Part shown: positions 15,413-24,294 of the stretch, one piece after another
Layout of the letters: each line of letters begins with the position of its first letter
Position numbering within the stretch: position 1 is the first letter of the stretch
Source: an uncultured Porphyromonas sp.
GTDB lineage: Bacteria > Bacteroidota > Bacteroidia > Bacteroidales > Porphyromonadaceae
Assembly (NCBI RefSeq): GCF_905372525.1
Contig: NZ_CAJPPN010000024.1
Location: forward strand, 1 to 37,060
DNA: 37,060 bases
Direction of reading: 5' to 3'
Translations under genes and position numbers: made by a program
Notes under the pieces: generated by a model
What the model was told of the DNA's origin: nothing
Seen by the model: only the letters and a program-made list of their open reading frames with translations
The model's database searches: none

Positions 15413-16663
15413 ATGAATAGGAACGAATATGAAATCATGGCTCCCGTCGGGTCGTATGAGTCGCTCATGGCGGCGATCAATGCGGGAGCTGACTCTGTAT
15501 ACTTCGGCATCGAAGGGCTGAACATGCGCTCCAAGAGTGCCAATAACTTCACCACCGAAGACCTCTACCGCATCGCAGGGATTTGCCGTGAGCACGGGGT
15601 GAAGAGCTACCTCACCGTCAATACGATCATCTATGACGAAGACCTCGAGCTCATGCGTCGTATCATCGATGCCGCTAAGGATGCCGAGGTCTCCTCCATC
15701 ATCGCTGCCGACGTGGCTGCTATGCTCTACGCTCGTAGTATCGGTGTAGAGGTACACCTATCCACCCAGCTCAATATCACCAATGTCGAGGCGCTGCGCT
15801 TCTATGCTCAGTTCGCCGACGTCGTGGTCCTAGCCCGTGAGCTGAATATGGATCAGGTGGCAGCTATCCACCGTGCGATCCTCGAGGAGCCCATCCTCGG
15901 GCCCGGAGGTCAGCCCATACGTATCGAGATGTTCGCCCACGGAGCCCTCTGCATGGCGGTCTCGGGCAAGTGCTACCTAAGCCTCCACGAGCACGGCAAG
16001 AGTGCCAACCGTGGCTCCTGCTCCCAGGTCTGCCGTCGCTCCTACGAGGTGCGGGACAAGGAGACCGGTATCGAGCTGGAGGTGGACAACGAGTATATCA
16101 TGTCCCCCAAGGACCTCAAGACGATCCACTTCCTCAACAAGATGCTGGACTCGGGCGTGCGGGTACTCAAGATCGAGGGGCGTGCTCGTGGCCCCGAGTA
16201 CGTCGATGCCGTCGTGCGTGCCTACCGAGAGGCCGTAGACAGCTACCTCGCTGGGACGTTCGATGAGGCACGTGTGGAGCAGTGGGACAAGCACCTCGGT
16301 GAGGTCTTCAACCGTGGCTTCTGGGATGGCTACTATCTGGGACAAAGGCTCGGGGAATGGACTTCGAGCTATGGCTCCTCCGCCACGAAGCAGAAGGTCT
16401 ATGTAGCCAAGACCAACAAGTACTTCTCCAAGATCGGTGTCGGAGAGTTTGCCGTAGAGAGTGGGGAGCTCCGGGTGGGGGACGAGATCCTCATCACGGG
16501 TCAGACGACGGGGCTTGTACGCTTCACCATCGAGGAGATCCGTGTCGAGATGGATCCCGTAGAGCGAGCCGTCAAAGGCCAAGTTTGCTCCATCGCAGTC
16601 CCCGAGAAGGTACGCCCCGGTGACCGAGTCTACATCTTCACCGACCGCAAGGTAGCGCAGTAG
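15413..16663 (+). CDS. Peptidase U32-family protein, TrhP/YegQ-like tRNA hydroxylation factor
   Basis: 416 aa from the ATG at 15413. Seen: the N-terminal MAPVGSYESLMAAINAGAD and YFGIEGLNMR, then EMFAHGALCMAVSGKCYLS and NRGSCSQVCRRSYEV with the clustered cysteines of the U32 family, and a C-terminal beta-barrel-like domain (about 330-416). In E. coli the relative TrhP (YegQ) takes part in 5-hydroxyuridine formation at tRNA position 34; true peptidase activity is unlikely for this branch. I infer a tRNA-modification role, with cysteine ligation of an Fe-S cluster possible. The gene is alone, with its own promoter and a terminator shared with the convergent phosphatase gene. RlhA-type 23S rRNA hydroxylation is an alternative. 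Confidence 0.82.
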   Translation: MNRNEYEIMAPVGSYESLMAAINAGADSVYFGIEGLNMRSKSANNFTTEDLYRIAGICREHGVKSYLTVNTIIYDEDLELMRRIIDAAKDAEVSSIIAADVAAMLYARSIGVEVHLSTQLNITNVEALRFYAQFADVVVLARELNMDQVAAIHRAILEEPILGPGGQPIRIEMFAHGALCMAVSGKCYLSLHEHGKSANRGSCSQVCRRSYEVRDKETGIELEVDNEYIMSPKDLKTIHFLNKMLDSGVRVLKIEGRARGPEYVDAVVRAYREAVDSYLAGTFDEARVEQWDKHLGEVFNRGFWDGYYLGQRLGEWTSSYGSSATKQKVYVAKTNKYFSKIGVGEFAVESGELRVGDEILITGQTTGLVRFTIEEIRVEMDPVERAVKGQVCSIAVPEKVRPGDRVYIFTDRKVAQ

Positions 16664-16692
16664 CCACAGCCTACCCTCTTCACACAAAGTAA

Positions 16693-16728
16693 AAGCGACA
16701 CACTGAGCCCCAGCTCAGTGTGTCGCTT
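16693..16728. terminator. Bidirectional terminator between the U32 and phosphatase genes
   Basis: A perfect 15-bp stem (AAGCGACACACTGAG and complement) with a 6-nt loop. CTATTTATT follows on the plus strand and ACTTTGTG on the minus strand, and the flanking genes converge on it. Confidence 0.8.
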
Positions 16729-16779
16729 CTATTTATTCTCTATCCCTGTCCTTTACGTGGACGTGGGTGGAGCGTCTTG

Positions 16780-18450
16780 TTAGTCTTCGTTTGCGAAGGC
16801 CTCGGTGATGGGATGGCCGATACAGCCACTGGGGTACTGGGTCTTCAGTAGCGCCGCTAGCGTGGCGGCGATATCCGTGATGTTCGTCTCACGGTAGAGA
16901 TGCCCCTGACGGATACCCTTACCCATGAAGATGAGGGGAATATGGGTGTCGTAGGGCGACCAGACACCGTGCGTCGTGCCACGTGGGGTCTCCGCACTAC
17001 CCTTGGAGTACCATCCTGGGTCGGGGATGACGAAGATGTCGCCACTACGCCCCTTGCGGTAGCCATTGATGATACGTGTCTTGATCGCCTCGGGGATGGG
17101 GGCGCTTACGACTTCGTCTGCAAGGATGGCATAGGCGACACCGGGGAGCTTGTCCTTGAGGGCCTGGCAGATGGTGCGCTGTAGGGCGCTGCGGTTGATG
17201 CCGAGGGAGTCGATACGGGCATCGTTGAAGAAGACCTGATAGTTGAAGTACGCACGTATGACACCGGCATTCGCTCCGAGGGTTTTATTTACCACGGAGT
17301 CGATGATCTGACGTGCTATATCGGAGCGTAGCGCCTCGCCGGGGATCTTGTGGTCCTTGTCGAAGGTGAGGTTGTGCGCTGCTGCGTGGTCGGCGGTGAG
17401 GATGAAGAGGTATTCGCCCTCCCCGACCTTCTTATCTAGGTAGCTAAGGAAGTCAGCTAGGTCTCGGTCTAGGCGCAGGTAGGTGTCCTCCGTCTCCACA
17501 GCGAACGTCCCGTAGCGGTGTCCCACATAGTCCGTCGCCGAGTGGCTCATGGCAAGGAAGTCAGTCTCCTCACCTTCGCCCAGATGCTCGCCCTCGATAG
17601 CAGCCTTGGCGATCTCAAAGGTCAGTGTATTCCCAAAGGGCGTCGTGCGGATCACCCCGAGTCCCTCGGTCTTCATCAGCTTCTTGGTGTCGAGAGGTAG
17701 GGTAGCAGGGATCTCACCCTTCTTGCCCCAGGGCTGCTCGTAGTCGTTCTTGTCGGCAGTGCTCTCCCGATAGGTCTTGAGGTCATAGAGAGGCTTCCAG
17801 CCTTGGCTGAGGAGCTCCTTGACTCGACCACGTGCATTGAACTTCTTGACCCAATCAGGCAGGTCTGTACGATAGTAAGTACTCGTGATGAAGTGCCCAG
17901 AGGCATCATCGAGCCAATAGGCTCCGTTCGTCGTATGCCCTGCGGGAAGGATAGAGGCTCTGTCCTTGATGGCGACACCGATGGTCTTAGAGCGGAAGTT
18001 GGTAGCTATACGTAGCTCGTCGGCGATGGTGGTCGTCAGGAGGTTACGTGGCGACATCTGCCCGCTCTTACCGTTGGGTACCCCTACGGAGGCTACGAGG
18101 GTGTCCTGCGTGCAGTAGATGGGCTTGCCGTCCTTGAAGAAGTCGTTGCCTGCTATACCATGGATAGCGGGCACGCTCCCCGTGTGTACGGAGCTATGGC
18201 CGATGGCGGTGTAGGCAGGGATGTAGTTGATGCGTGTATTCTCGCAGTTGAAGCCCCGAGAGAGGAGCCTCTTGAAGCCTCCATCGACAAAGCGTGCTTG
18301 GTAGCGATAGAGGTAGTCCCAGGTCATCTGGTCTACCATCATCGTGACCACTAGTCGAGGGCGACCGTGCTGTGCGGCCTCGGAGCGAGGAGCCGAGACG
18401 AGCGCCGTGAGGGCGAGGGCTAGGAGCCGAAGGGTAGTCGTTCGTGTCAT
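16780..18450 (-). CDS. pafA: PafA-type alkaline phosphatase (alkaline phosphatase superfamily)
   Basis: 556 aa with a signal peptide (MTRTTTLRLLALALTALVSA), so periplasmic. Seen: metal ligand Asp40 in MMVDQM, likely nucleophile Thr81 in PAYTAIGHSSVHTG, Asn102 in AGNDFF, Lys162 and Arg164 in IKDRASILPAGH, the second ligand set SATDYVGHRYG, LTADHAAAH, and GTTHGVWSPYDTHIPL. The Asn and Lys-x-Arg trio is what I recall as the phosphomonoester recognition set of the Elizabethkingia PafA enzyme, so a monoesterase is more likely than a phosphodiesterase. It releases phosphate from organic phosphates outside the inner membrane. It starts 42 bp after prmA, the last member of the thioesterase-mutS-prmA run. 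No Pho-type operator was recognised. Confidence 0.85.
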   Translation of the reverse strand: MTRTTTLRLLALALTALVSAPRSEAAQHGRPRLVVTMMVDQMTWDYLYRYQARFVDGGFKRLLSRGFNCENTRINYIPAYTAIGHSSVHTGSVPAIHGIAGNDFFKDGKPIYCTQDTLVASVGVPNGKSGQMSPRNLLTTTIADELRIATNFRSKTIGVAIKDRASILPAGHTTNGAYWLDDASGHFITSTYYRTDLPDWVKKFNARGRVKELLSQGWKPLYDLKTYRESTADKNDYEQPWGKKGEIPATLPLDTKKLMKTEGLGVIRTTPFGNTLTFEIAKAAIEGEHLGEGEETDFLAMSHSATDYVGHRYGTFAVETEDTYLRLDRDLADFLSYLDKKVGEGEYLFILTADHAAAHNLTFDKDHKIPGEALRSDIARQIIDSVVNKTLGANAGVIRAYFNYQVFFNDARIDSLGINRSALQRTICQALKDKLPGVAYAILADEVVSAPIPEAIKTRIINGYRKGRSGDIFVIPDPGWYSKGSAETPRGTTHGVWSPYDTHIPLIFMGKGIRQGHLYRETNITDIAATLAALLKTQYPSGCIGHPITEAFANED

Positions 18451-18492
18451 TGGTCTATACTATGTATGAGTTGATGAGTAGGGTCGGTAAGG

Positions 18493-19362
18493 TTAGGGCT
18501 TGAGGAGCTCGACGAGTGACCAGCGGTGGCGCGAAGTGCTCGAGACGAGTTCTAGGCCGAGCTCCGCTCCCCGATCTACGAGGAGCGGTATATCCTCCTC
18601 GTAGAAGCCACTGAGGAGTAGTCTACTGCCCGAGTGCATGACGGCTACGTAGCGAGGCATATCCTCCAGGAGGATGTTGCGGGTGATATTTGCTAGGATC
18701 AGGTCATAGGGAGCCTTACCCTCTAGGGCGGAGGCATCACCGCAGATGATCTCATCGACAGAGACGGCATTGAGGGCAGCGTTCTCGTGGACATTCTCAT
18801 AGGCCCAGGGGTCTATGTCTATGGCGGTGAGAGAGGAAGCTCCACACCTTAGGGCGATGATGCCGAGAATCCCCGTACCACAGCCCATATCCAGCACACG
18901 TAGTCCCCCGAGGTCGTGCCCGAGGAGCCAGGAGCAGATGAGGGAGGTCGTCTCGTGGTTGCCGGTACCGAAGGCCATCTTGGGGCTAATGATGATCTCC
19001 ATCGGTAGCTCGGGACGGGGCTCATGGAAGGGGGCACGTATGAGGCACTGCCCTTCGCCGAGGAGGATAGGCTGGAAGTAGTTCTTCTCCCACTCCTCGT
19101 TCCAATTAACCTCGGGGAGGAGCTCCGTAGCGAAGTCGCAGGTAAAGCCCTCGAGGGGGAAGGCGGTGAGGAGCTCACGTGTCGCCTCCTCACGATAGTC
19201 CTGCTCAGGGATGAAGGCCTTCACCATCCCCTCACCCTGCTCGAAGCTCTCGAAGCCTATGGTGCCCAGCTCGGAGATCAGCCAGTCGCTGAGGTCTTCG
19301 TCAGAGATAGAGGTCTCGCTGGTGGGATAGTGGTAGTGTAGTGTCAGCTGTAGATAGGGCAT
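18493..19362 (-). CDS. prmA: Ribosomal protein L11 methyltransferase PrmA
   Basis: 289 aa, normal for PrmA. It trimethylates lysines of ribosomal protein L11 with SAM. The N-terminal ~100 residues form the L11-recognition domain; the Rossmann methyltransferase domain follows with motif I VLDMGCGTGILGIIAL, the acidic loop TAIDIDPWA and motif IV LILANITRNIL. FGTGNHETTSL just before motif I is also diagnostic. It begins 12 bp after mutS stops and its own stop lies 42 bp before the phosphatase start, so it is probably translated from the mutS transcript. Confidence 0.93.
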   Translation of the reverse strand: MPYLQLTLHYHYPTSETSISDEDLSDWLISELGTIGFESFEQGEGMVKAFIPEQDYREEATRELLTAFPLEGFTCDFATELLPEVNWNEEWEKNYFQPILLGEGQCLIRAPFHEPRPELPMEIIISPKMAFGTGNHETTSLICSWLLGHDLGGLRVLDMGCGTGILGIIALRCGASSLTAIDIDPWAYENVHENAALNAVSVDEIICGDASALEGKAPYDLILANITRNILLEDMPRYVAVMHSGSRLLLSGFYEEDIPLLVDRGAELGLELVSSTSRHRWSLVELLKP

Positions 19363-19374
19363 GGGAAAGGGATG

Positions 19375-22035
19375 TTATTGGGGTGTCGTCAGGAGGCGCT
19401 GTATCTCGCTCAGTTTGTTCAGTGCCTCCAGTGGGGTTAGGCTGTTGATGTCCACCTGCAGGAGACGCTCACGTATGTCAGAGAGGACGGGATCATCGAG
19501 CTGGAAGAAGCTCATCTGTACCCCCTGCACCCCTTCGCTAGGTGTGCTGGTGGGTTTGCTTGCCCTCGTGATCTTGATCTCTGAGCCTAGCCCCGTCACC
19601 TCATGTAGGTGTGCTTGCTCCAGCTGCTCGAGGATCTCCGTAGCACGCTGGGTGATACACTGGGGCATACCGCCTAGGCGGGCGACCTGAATACCGAAGC
19701 TATGCTCACTGCCACCAGCTATGAGCTTGCGCAGGAAGAGCATCTTGCCCTCCACCTCTCGGGCGGAGACATTGTAGTTCTTCACTCGCTCCAGCCTACT
19801 CTCTAGGTCGTTGAGCTCGTGGTAGTGGGTGGCGAAGAGGGTCTTGGGGCGGCCAAAGGGGTTGTCATGTAGGTACTCAATGATCGCCCAAGCGATGGAG
19901 ATCCCGTCGTAGGTACTCGTACCTCGCCCAAGTTCGTCGAAGAGGATGAGTGATCGGTCAGAGAGGCTATTGAGGATACTCGCTGCCTCCTGCATCTCGA
20001 CCATGAAGGTCGATTCGCCCCGAGAGATATTGTCCGAAGCACCCACTCGGGTGAAGATCCCATCAATGAGTCCTATATGTGCCGCTTCGGCTGGGACGAA
20101 GGAGCCGATCTGAGCTAGCAGGGTAATGAGTGCTGTCTGGCGAAGGAGTGCGGACTTACCGCTCATGTTAGGCCCGGTGATGACCATGATCTGGGTGTCG
20201 TCAGAGCCAAGCCGTACATCATTAGGTACGTAGCTCTCGCCGAAGGGGAGCTGTCGCTCGATCACGGGGTGACGACCCGCCTTGATATCTATGACTCGCC
20301 CTTCGTCCACCACGGGACAAACGTAGCGATTGGTCTCGGCCGTTAGGGCAAGCGAGGTCAAGCAGTCTAGCTGCGCTATCGTACGCGCATTGCGCTGTAG
20401 GGGCTGTATGTAGCGAGCTATGCGCAGGACGAGCTCCTGATAGAGACGTCCCTCCAGCACCGCTATGCGCTCCTCGGCACCGAGTATCTTCTCCTCGTAC
20501 TCCTTGAGCTCGGGGAAGATATACCGCTCAGCTCCGACTAGCGTCTGCTTGCGTGTCCAGCTCTCGGGGACATCCTTGGTATGGGTAGAGCGCACCTCGA
20601 CATAGTAGCCGAAGACGTTATTGAAGGCAATCTTCAGCGGTATACCTGCCTGCTTGCTCTCTCTGTCCTGTAGCTGTACGAGGTAGTCCTTGCCGTGGGC
20701 TGAGAGGTCACGGAGCTCATCTAGCTCACTATTGATCCCCGAGGCAATCACCGCACCACGTCCTAGGGCAGCAGGGGGCTCCTCGGTCAAGCTCTGCTCG
20801 ATGTCCTCCACGAGAGCTTCGCAGAGCTCCAGATGCTCCGCCAACTGACGTAGCTCCTGACAGCTCTCCTCTGGGGTGGATTGTGCTAGCTGGGCTACCT
20901 CACCCACAGCTCGCAGAGCCTGCGCCAAGGCACGAGCCTCTCGGGGGGAGATACGCCCCATGGCGACCTTGCTCGTCATACGCTCTAGGTCACCGATGCC
21001 AGCGAAGCATTCGCCGAGCTCGCGGCGCAGCTCGCTATCACGCACCAGCGTGGCCACAATGCGCTGTCGTCTGTGGATCTCCTCTAGGTCGATCAGCGGG
21101 AAGGAGAGCCAGCGTCTGAGCAGTCGCCCTCCCATAGGCGTCGCCGTAGCGTCTACTACGTCCAGCAGACTATGTCCCGCCTCGGGGCTCATAGACTGCA
21201 GAATCTCTAGGCTACGGAAGGTAAAGCTGTCGAGCCGCATCATCCCCAGTCGGTCTATACTGCGCAGGGTGGTAATGTGGCTGAGTTCGTTATGGCTAGT
21301 GAGCTCTAGGTAATTAAGGATAGCTCCAGCGGAGGCTATGGATAGGGGCTTCTGCTCTAGGCCTAGCCCCTTGAGGCTCTTCACCCCTAGCTGGTTCTGT
21401 AGCTTCTGGCGGTTATTCTCTACGGCAAACGTCCAGTCCTCCACCTCGAAGACGAAGCCCCGCCAAGCGAAGGTTCGGTCAAAGGCCGCACGAGCCTTCC
21501 GCTCCACGAGTACCTCCTTCGGCTGGTAGGAGGATAGGAGCTTATCGAGGTGCTCGATCGTACCCTCGGAGACTAGGAACTCCCCCGTAGAGATATCCAG
21601 CAGAGACAGGCTCCCCTGCCCTCCCTCGGGGAGGTAGAGGGCAGCGAGGTAGTTATTCTCCTTGTTGTGCAGGACGTTATCCCCCGTGACGACCCCTGGA
21701 GTGACGAGTTCGGTAATTCCACGCTTGACGAGCTTCTTCGTTAGCTTGGGATCCTCCAGCTGATCGCAGATGGCGACCCGTCTACCTGCCCTCACCAGCT
21801 TGGGAAGGTAGGTATCTAGGGCATGATGGGGGAAGCCTGCCAGCTCGATGTGCATCGCCGAGCCATTGGCACGGCGGGTCAGCGTGATCCCGAGGATCTC
21901 TGCTGCGGCGATGGCATCCTCGCTGAAGGTCTCATAGAAGTCCCCGACACGGAAGAGCAAGATAGCATCTGGGTGCTTAGCCTTGATCTCCATGTATTGC
22001 TTCATCAGGGGGGTCTCTACGATCTTCTTTGCCAT
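19375..22035 (-). CDS. mutS: DNA mismatch repair protein MutS
   Basis: 886 aa, full length. The mismatch-recognition domain has the Phe-x-Glu motif at Phe33/Glu35 (GDFYETF). Then come the connector, the lever and clamp region (about 270-560), and the ATPase: Walker A GPNMSGKS from residue 621, Walker B DELGRGTSTYDG, and the signature loop ISRGESTFMVEM. It binds base mismatches and recruits MutL with ATP turnover. The C-terminal tail has a helical segment (LTPLEALNKLSEIQRLL) as in MutS1 tetramer/dimer domains. It follows the thioesterase gene after about 70 bp and precedes prmA by 12 bp. No frameshift or missing motif was seen. Confidence 0.96.
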   Translation of the reverse strand: MAKKIVETPLMKQYMEIKAKHPDAILLFRVGDFYETFSEDAIAAAEILGITLTRRANGSAMHIELAGFPHHALDTYLPKLVRAGRRVAICDQLEDPKLTKKLVKRGITELVTPGVVTGDNVLHNKENNYLAALYLPEGGQGSLSLLDISTGEFLVSEGTIEHLDKLLSSYQPKEVLVERKARAAFDRTFAWRGFVFEVEDWTFAVENNRQKLQNQLGVKSLKGLGLEQKPLSIASAGAILNYLELTSHNELSHITTLRSIDRLGMMRLDSFTFRSLEILQSMSPEAGHSLLDVVDATATPMGGRLLRRWLSFPLIDLEEIHRRQRIVATLVRDSELRRELGECFAGIGDLERMTSKVAMGRISPREARALAQALRAVGEVAQLAQSTPEESCQELRQLAEHLELCEALVEDIEQSLTEEPPAALGRGAVIASGINSELDELRDLSAHGKDYLVQLQDRESKQAGIPLKIAFNNVFGYYVEVRSTHTKDVPESWTRKQTLVGAERYIFPELKEYEEKILGAEERIAVLEGRLYQELVLRIARYIQPLQRNARTIAQLDCLTSLALTAETNRYVCPVVDEGRVIDIKAGRHPVIERQLPFGESYVPNDVRLGSDDTQIMVITGPNMSGKSALLRQTALITLLAQIGSFVPAEAAHIGLIDGIFTRVGASDNISRGESTFMVEMQEAASILNSLSDRSLILFDELGRGTSTYDGISIAWAIIEYLHDNPFGRPKTLFATHYHELNDLESRLERVKNYNVSAREVEGKMLFLRKLIAGGSEHSFGIQVARLGGMPQCITQRATEILEQLEQAHLHEVTGLGSEIKITRASKPTSTPSEGVQGVQMSFFQLDDPVLSDIRERLLQVDINSLTPLEALNKLSEIQRLLTTPQ

Positions 22036-22105
22036 TGTCTAGGGGGTAATGGATGGGGAGAGGCTGTTCCTCTTGGAGTTGGGGGGAGGGTAGGTTTCGG
22101 GGGGC

Positions 22106-22504
22106 TTAGCTCAAGACGTCCTTGAGGAGGTCGGCGAAGAACTCCCCACGGGTGAGTTGTCCATCACGTACCAGCACGCACTCGACCTCACCACGGGCGG
22201 CTAGACTGCCGTCGGTATGGAGGATATCCTGGTAGAACGTGAGCTTGGGGCCACGCATCTGGCAGGTGAGCGCAGAGCGGAAGAAGTCTCCACTCCTAAG
22301 GCTCTTCTTATAGGCAATGGTGACCTTAGAGACGAAGGCGTCCAGCCCATCTTCGTGCATCTTCCCGAAGTTCACCCCGAGGCTCTCGAGGAACTCATGT
22401 CGGGTATGCTCCATGTAGTGTTGGTAGTTGGCGTTATTGACGACGCCCTGTAGGTCGCACTCGTAGTCGCGCACCTTCATCTCCAGCGAAAAAACGTATT
22501 CCAA
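22106..22504 (-). CDS. Acyl-CoA thioesterase, 4-hydroxybenzoyl-CoA thioesterase (YbgC) type
   Basis: 132 aa, single hot-dog domain. The N-terminal motif ECDLQGVVNNANYQHYMEHTR carries the catalytic Asp17 (D-x-x-G-V-V-x-N-x-x-Y) of the 4HBT class. It hydrolyses acyl-CoA thioesters in the cytosol; the natural acyl group is unknown. A good minus-strand promoter lies 30 bp upstream, and the gene heads a probable operon with mutS, prmA and the phosphatase (gaps about 70, 12 and 42 bp). Confidence 0.87.
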   Translation of the reverse strand: MEYVFSLEMKVRDYECDLQGVVNNANYQHYMEHTRHEFLESLGVNFGKMHEDGLDAFVSKVTIAYKKSLRSGDFFRSALTCQMRGPKLTFYQDILHTDGSLAARGEVECVLVRDGQLTRGEFFADLLKDVLS

Positions 22505-22533
22505 TGCGATAGTCTAAATAAGTAATCCTCTCA

Positions 22534-22541
22534 CAAAGTTA
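22534..22541 (-). promoter_or_regulatory. Bacteroidota-type promoter -7 box for the thioesterase-mutS-prmA-phosphatase run
   Basis: TAACTTTG on the minus strand, 30 bp upstream of the thioesterase ATG at 22504. Transcription would start near 22527. The same octamer is used for rsmE. The box lies 37 bp from MITE copy C. Confidence 0.6.
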
Positions 22542-22577
22542 CGCCAAATGAGAGGAATATACTCTCTATGTCTCGCC

Positions 22578-22927
22578 CAGAGCCAACGCATGATCTCGCT
22601 TGCTCTCCTGCCTTTGGATCTTCGGGGGTATCATTTCATATCTCAGGGAGACTTAGCCCATCACTAAAGATACCATGTATTATCCCCAAGGAATAGACAC
22701 ACAAGCGAGCCCTATAGAGGATATACTTAGAGCGAGGTAGTGTACACGCGTGTATACAGTTGTGTACACGTGGGTATACAGTTGTGTACACACGTGTATA
22801 CTCATCCCTCCTAGGTAGGAGGTATTCGCTGGGCATATCTAGCCTAGGACACGGATACTTCTATCTCCGGCGTATACTCCTTCACGACCTTGCCCTCGCA
22901 CTATAGTGATTTCATGCGTCAGCCCTC
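22578..22927 (-). mobile_element. MITE-like element, copy C
   Basis: About 350 bp, same orientation as copy B. The left end is CAGAGCCAACGCATGA; the right end read inward on the minus strand is GAGGGCTGACGCATGA, the last C/G differing from the consensus. It is flanked by the exact 11-bp direct repeat TATGTCTCGCC at 22567-22577 and 22928-22938 (14 bp if the adjoining CTC is counted). Three 22-bp palindromic units lie at about 22739-22801. The minus-strand frame that is open in copy A meets a TAG in this copy. The element sits between the thioesterase promoter and the tRNA-Leu promoter. Confidence 0.78.
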
Positions 22928-23080
22928 TATGTCTCGCCGCTTCGTCGTCTAGGCTCGAGGGTGAGCTCGGGGGATCGATCCCGTGAGTCGGGAGGGCTCG
23001 ATGGATACCTATAATATATAGGAGCGACCGGGGCGGAGCTAGTGGGATATGCTCCCCAGAGGGTGTTGTGCGTAGGGAGA

Positions 23081-23111
23081 TTTGGTGGTATCGAAATTTG
23101 TTGTACCTTTG
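23081..23111 (+). promoter_or_regulatory. Complete Bacteroidota promoter for the tRNA-Leu pair
   Basis: TTTG at 23081-23084, a 19-bp spacer, then TACCTTTG at 23104-23111. This is the best match in the window to the TTTG-N19-TAnnTTTG consensus of the Bacteroidota primary sigma factor. Initiation near 23118 would precede the first tRNA by about 10 nt. Confidence 0.8.
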
Positions 23112-23127
23112 CAGTGCAAACGGGTCA

Positions 23128-23210
23128 GCCCAGGTGGCGGAATTGGTAGACGCGCTCGTTTCAGGTGCGAGTGTTCAAAAGACGTGCAGGTTCGAGTCCT
23201 GTCCCGGGCA
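23128..23210 (+). tRNA. tRNA-Leu (CAG)
   Basis: 83 nt without encoded CCA. The acceptor GCCCAGG pairs with CCCGGGC except for an A5-C68 mismatch. The D-arm has the GGAATTGGTAGAC leucine pattern. The anticodon stem CTCGT/GCGAG closes the loop TTCAGGT with anticodon CAG. A long variable arm (about GTTCAAAAGAC) confirms a class II tRNA, and the T-arm is GCAGG TTCGAGT CCTGT. It decodes CUG, the preferred leucine codon of this GC-rich genome along with CUC and CUA. Confidence 0.93.
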
Positions 23211-23259
23211 CTCCACTCCAGAAAGAGAGAGTCTATCGTTTGCAAGAGATCTTATAGAT

Positions 23260-23343
23260 ACGCGGGTGGTGAAATTGGTAGACACGCTACTTTGAGGGGG
23301 TAGTGCCGGTTACGGCGTGTGAGTTCAAATCTCATCCCGCGTA
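23260..23343 (+). tRNA. tRNA-Leu (GAG)
   Basis: 84 nt without encoded CCA. The acceptor ACGCGGG pairs perfectly with CCCGCGT; discriminator A at 23343. Anticodon stem CTACT/GGTAG, loop TTGAGGG with anticodon GAG, a long variable arm (GCCGGTTACGGC hairpin) and the T-arm GTGAG TTCAAAT CTCAT. It lies 49 bp after the CAG tRNA and shares its promoter. Confidence 0.95.
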
Positions 23344-23350
23344 CATCAGT

Positions 23351-23392
23351 GGAGCGAGACTCATTAAGAGCAATCTTATCGAGTCTCGCTCC
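23351..23392 (+). terminator. Terminator of the tRNA-Leu transcript
   Basis: GGAGCGAGACTC (23351-23362) pairs perfectly with GAGTCTCGCTCC (23381-23392) over an 18-nt loop, followed by TCGCATTATTA. The stem ends 20 bp before ispE. Confidence 0.65.
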
Positions 23393-23412
23393 TCGCATTA
23401 TTAGACCCGAGT

Positions 23413-24234
23413 ATGATCGTCTATCCGAACGCAAAGATTAACCTAGGTCTCTACGTGGTAGGTAAGCGCCCCGATGGCTACCACCTGCTGGAGACGGGCT
23501 TCCTGCCCATACCGCTGTGTGATACCCTAGAGATAGAGCCGGGCGAAGGTCCCGAGGATGAACTAGAGGTACAGGGCGGTATCGAGACGGGTGCTATAGC
23601 AGACAATCTCGTGCTCCGAGCCGTGAGAGCTCTCCGAACCCTGCGCCCTATCCCCCCACTACATATACGCTTGACGAAGGTGATCCCCTCGGGGGCAGGC
23701 CTCGGCGGAGGATCGGCTGATGCCACCTTTATGCTCCGAGCCCTAGATGAGCTCTTTGCCCTAGGGCTCACGGACGAGGAGCTGGAGGCCGTAGCGCTGA
23801 CCCTAGGGGCAGACTGCCCCATCTTCGTGCGCAATGTCCCCGCCGTAGGACGTGGGATCGGCGAGGTCCTTACGCCCCTCTGCCTCGACCACCTCGGGGG
23901 GCTCTACCTCACCGTCGTCAAGCCCGAGCTACACATCGTGACTCGGGAGGCCTTCGGTGGGCTACGTGCGATCGAGCCGCGAGCCGTCCCCCTAGAGCAG
24001 ACCTTGGCACAGCCAGTAGAGCGGTGGCGAGGGGAGCTCACCAATGCCTTCGAGGACAGCCTCTTCCCCCTCTACCCCGAGCTGGCACGGCTCAAGGGAG
24101 TACTCTACGACCTAGGAGCGACCTTTGCCCTACTCACGGGCTCGGGGGCTGCTCTCTATGCCCTCTCCCATGAGCCCCTCCCGCTGGGGGGGCTGGAGCG
24201 CCGGGGGCTGTTCATTTGGCAGGGTAGGCTCTAG
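23413..24234 (+). CDS. ispE: 4-diphosphocytidyl-2-C-methyl-D-erythritol kinase IspE
   Basis: 273 aa, GHMP kinase fold. It phosphorylates CDP-ME in the MEP isoprenoid pathway. Seen: PNAKINLGLYVVGKRPDGYH at the N-terminus with the catalytic Lys/Asn region, the ATP loop PSGAGLGGGSADA from residue 92, and TLGADCPIFV before the C-terminal domain, which ends with the LLTGSGAALYAL stretch. The ATG at 23413 lies shortly after the tRNA terminator; no separate promoter is clear, so read-through from the tRNA unit is possible. Confidence 0.94.
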   Translation: MIVYPNAKINLGLYVVGKRPDGYHLLETGFLPIPLCDTLEIEPGEGPEDELEVQGGIETGAIADNLVLRAVRALRTLRPIPPLHIRLTKVIPSGAGLGGGSADATFMLRALDELFALGLTDEELEAVALTLGADCPIFVRNVPAVGRGIGEVLTPLCLDHLGGLYLTVVKPELHIVTREAFGGLRAIEPRAVPLEQTLAQPVERWRGELTNAFEDSLFPLYPELARLKGVLYDLGATFALLTGSGAALYALSHEPLPLGGLERRGLFIWQGRL

Positions 24235-24264
24235 GGTCTCTCTGGGAGGTTCGTGAAAAAGCGG

Positions 24265-24272
24265 TACATTTG
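24265..24272 (+). promoter_or_regulatory. Bacteroidota-type promoter -7 box for the DEAD-box helicase
   Basis: TACATTTG matches TAnnTTTG, 22 bp before the ATG at 24295, implying a leader of about 16 nt. No TTG box at the expected distance. Confidence 0.5.
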
Positions 24273-24294
24273 CTCATAAAACAGTTGCTGGAAT

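Noticed and set aside
23068..23303. Two overlapping frames of 73-75 codons
   Set aside because: They are translations across the two tRNA-Leu genes.
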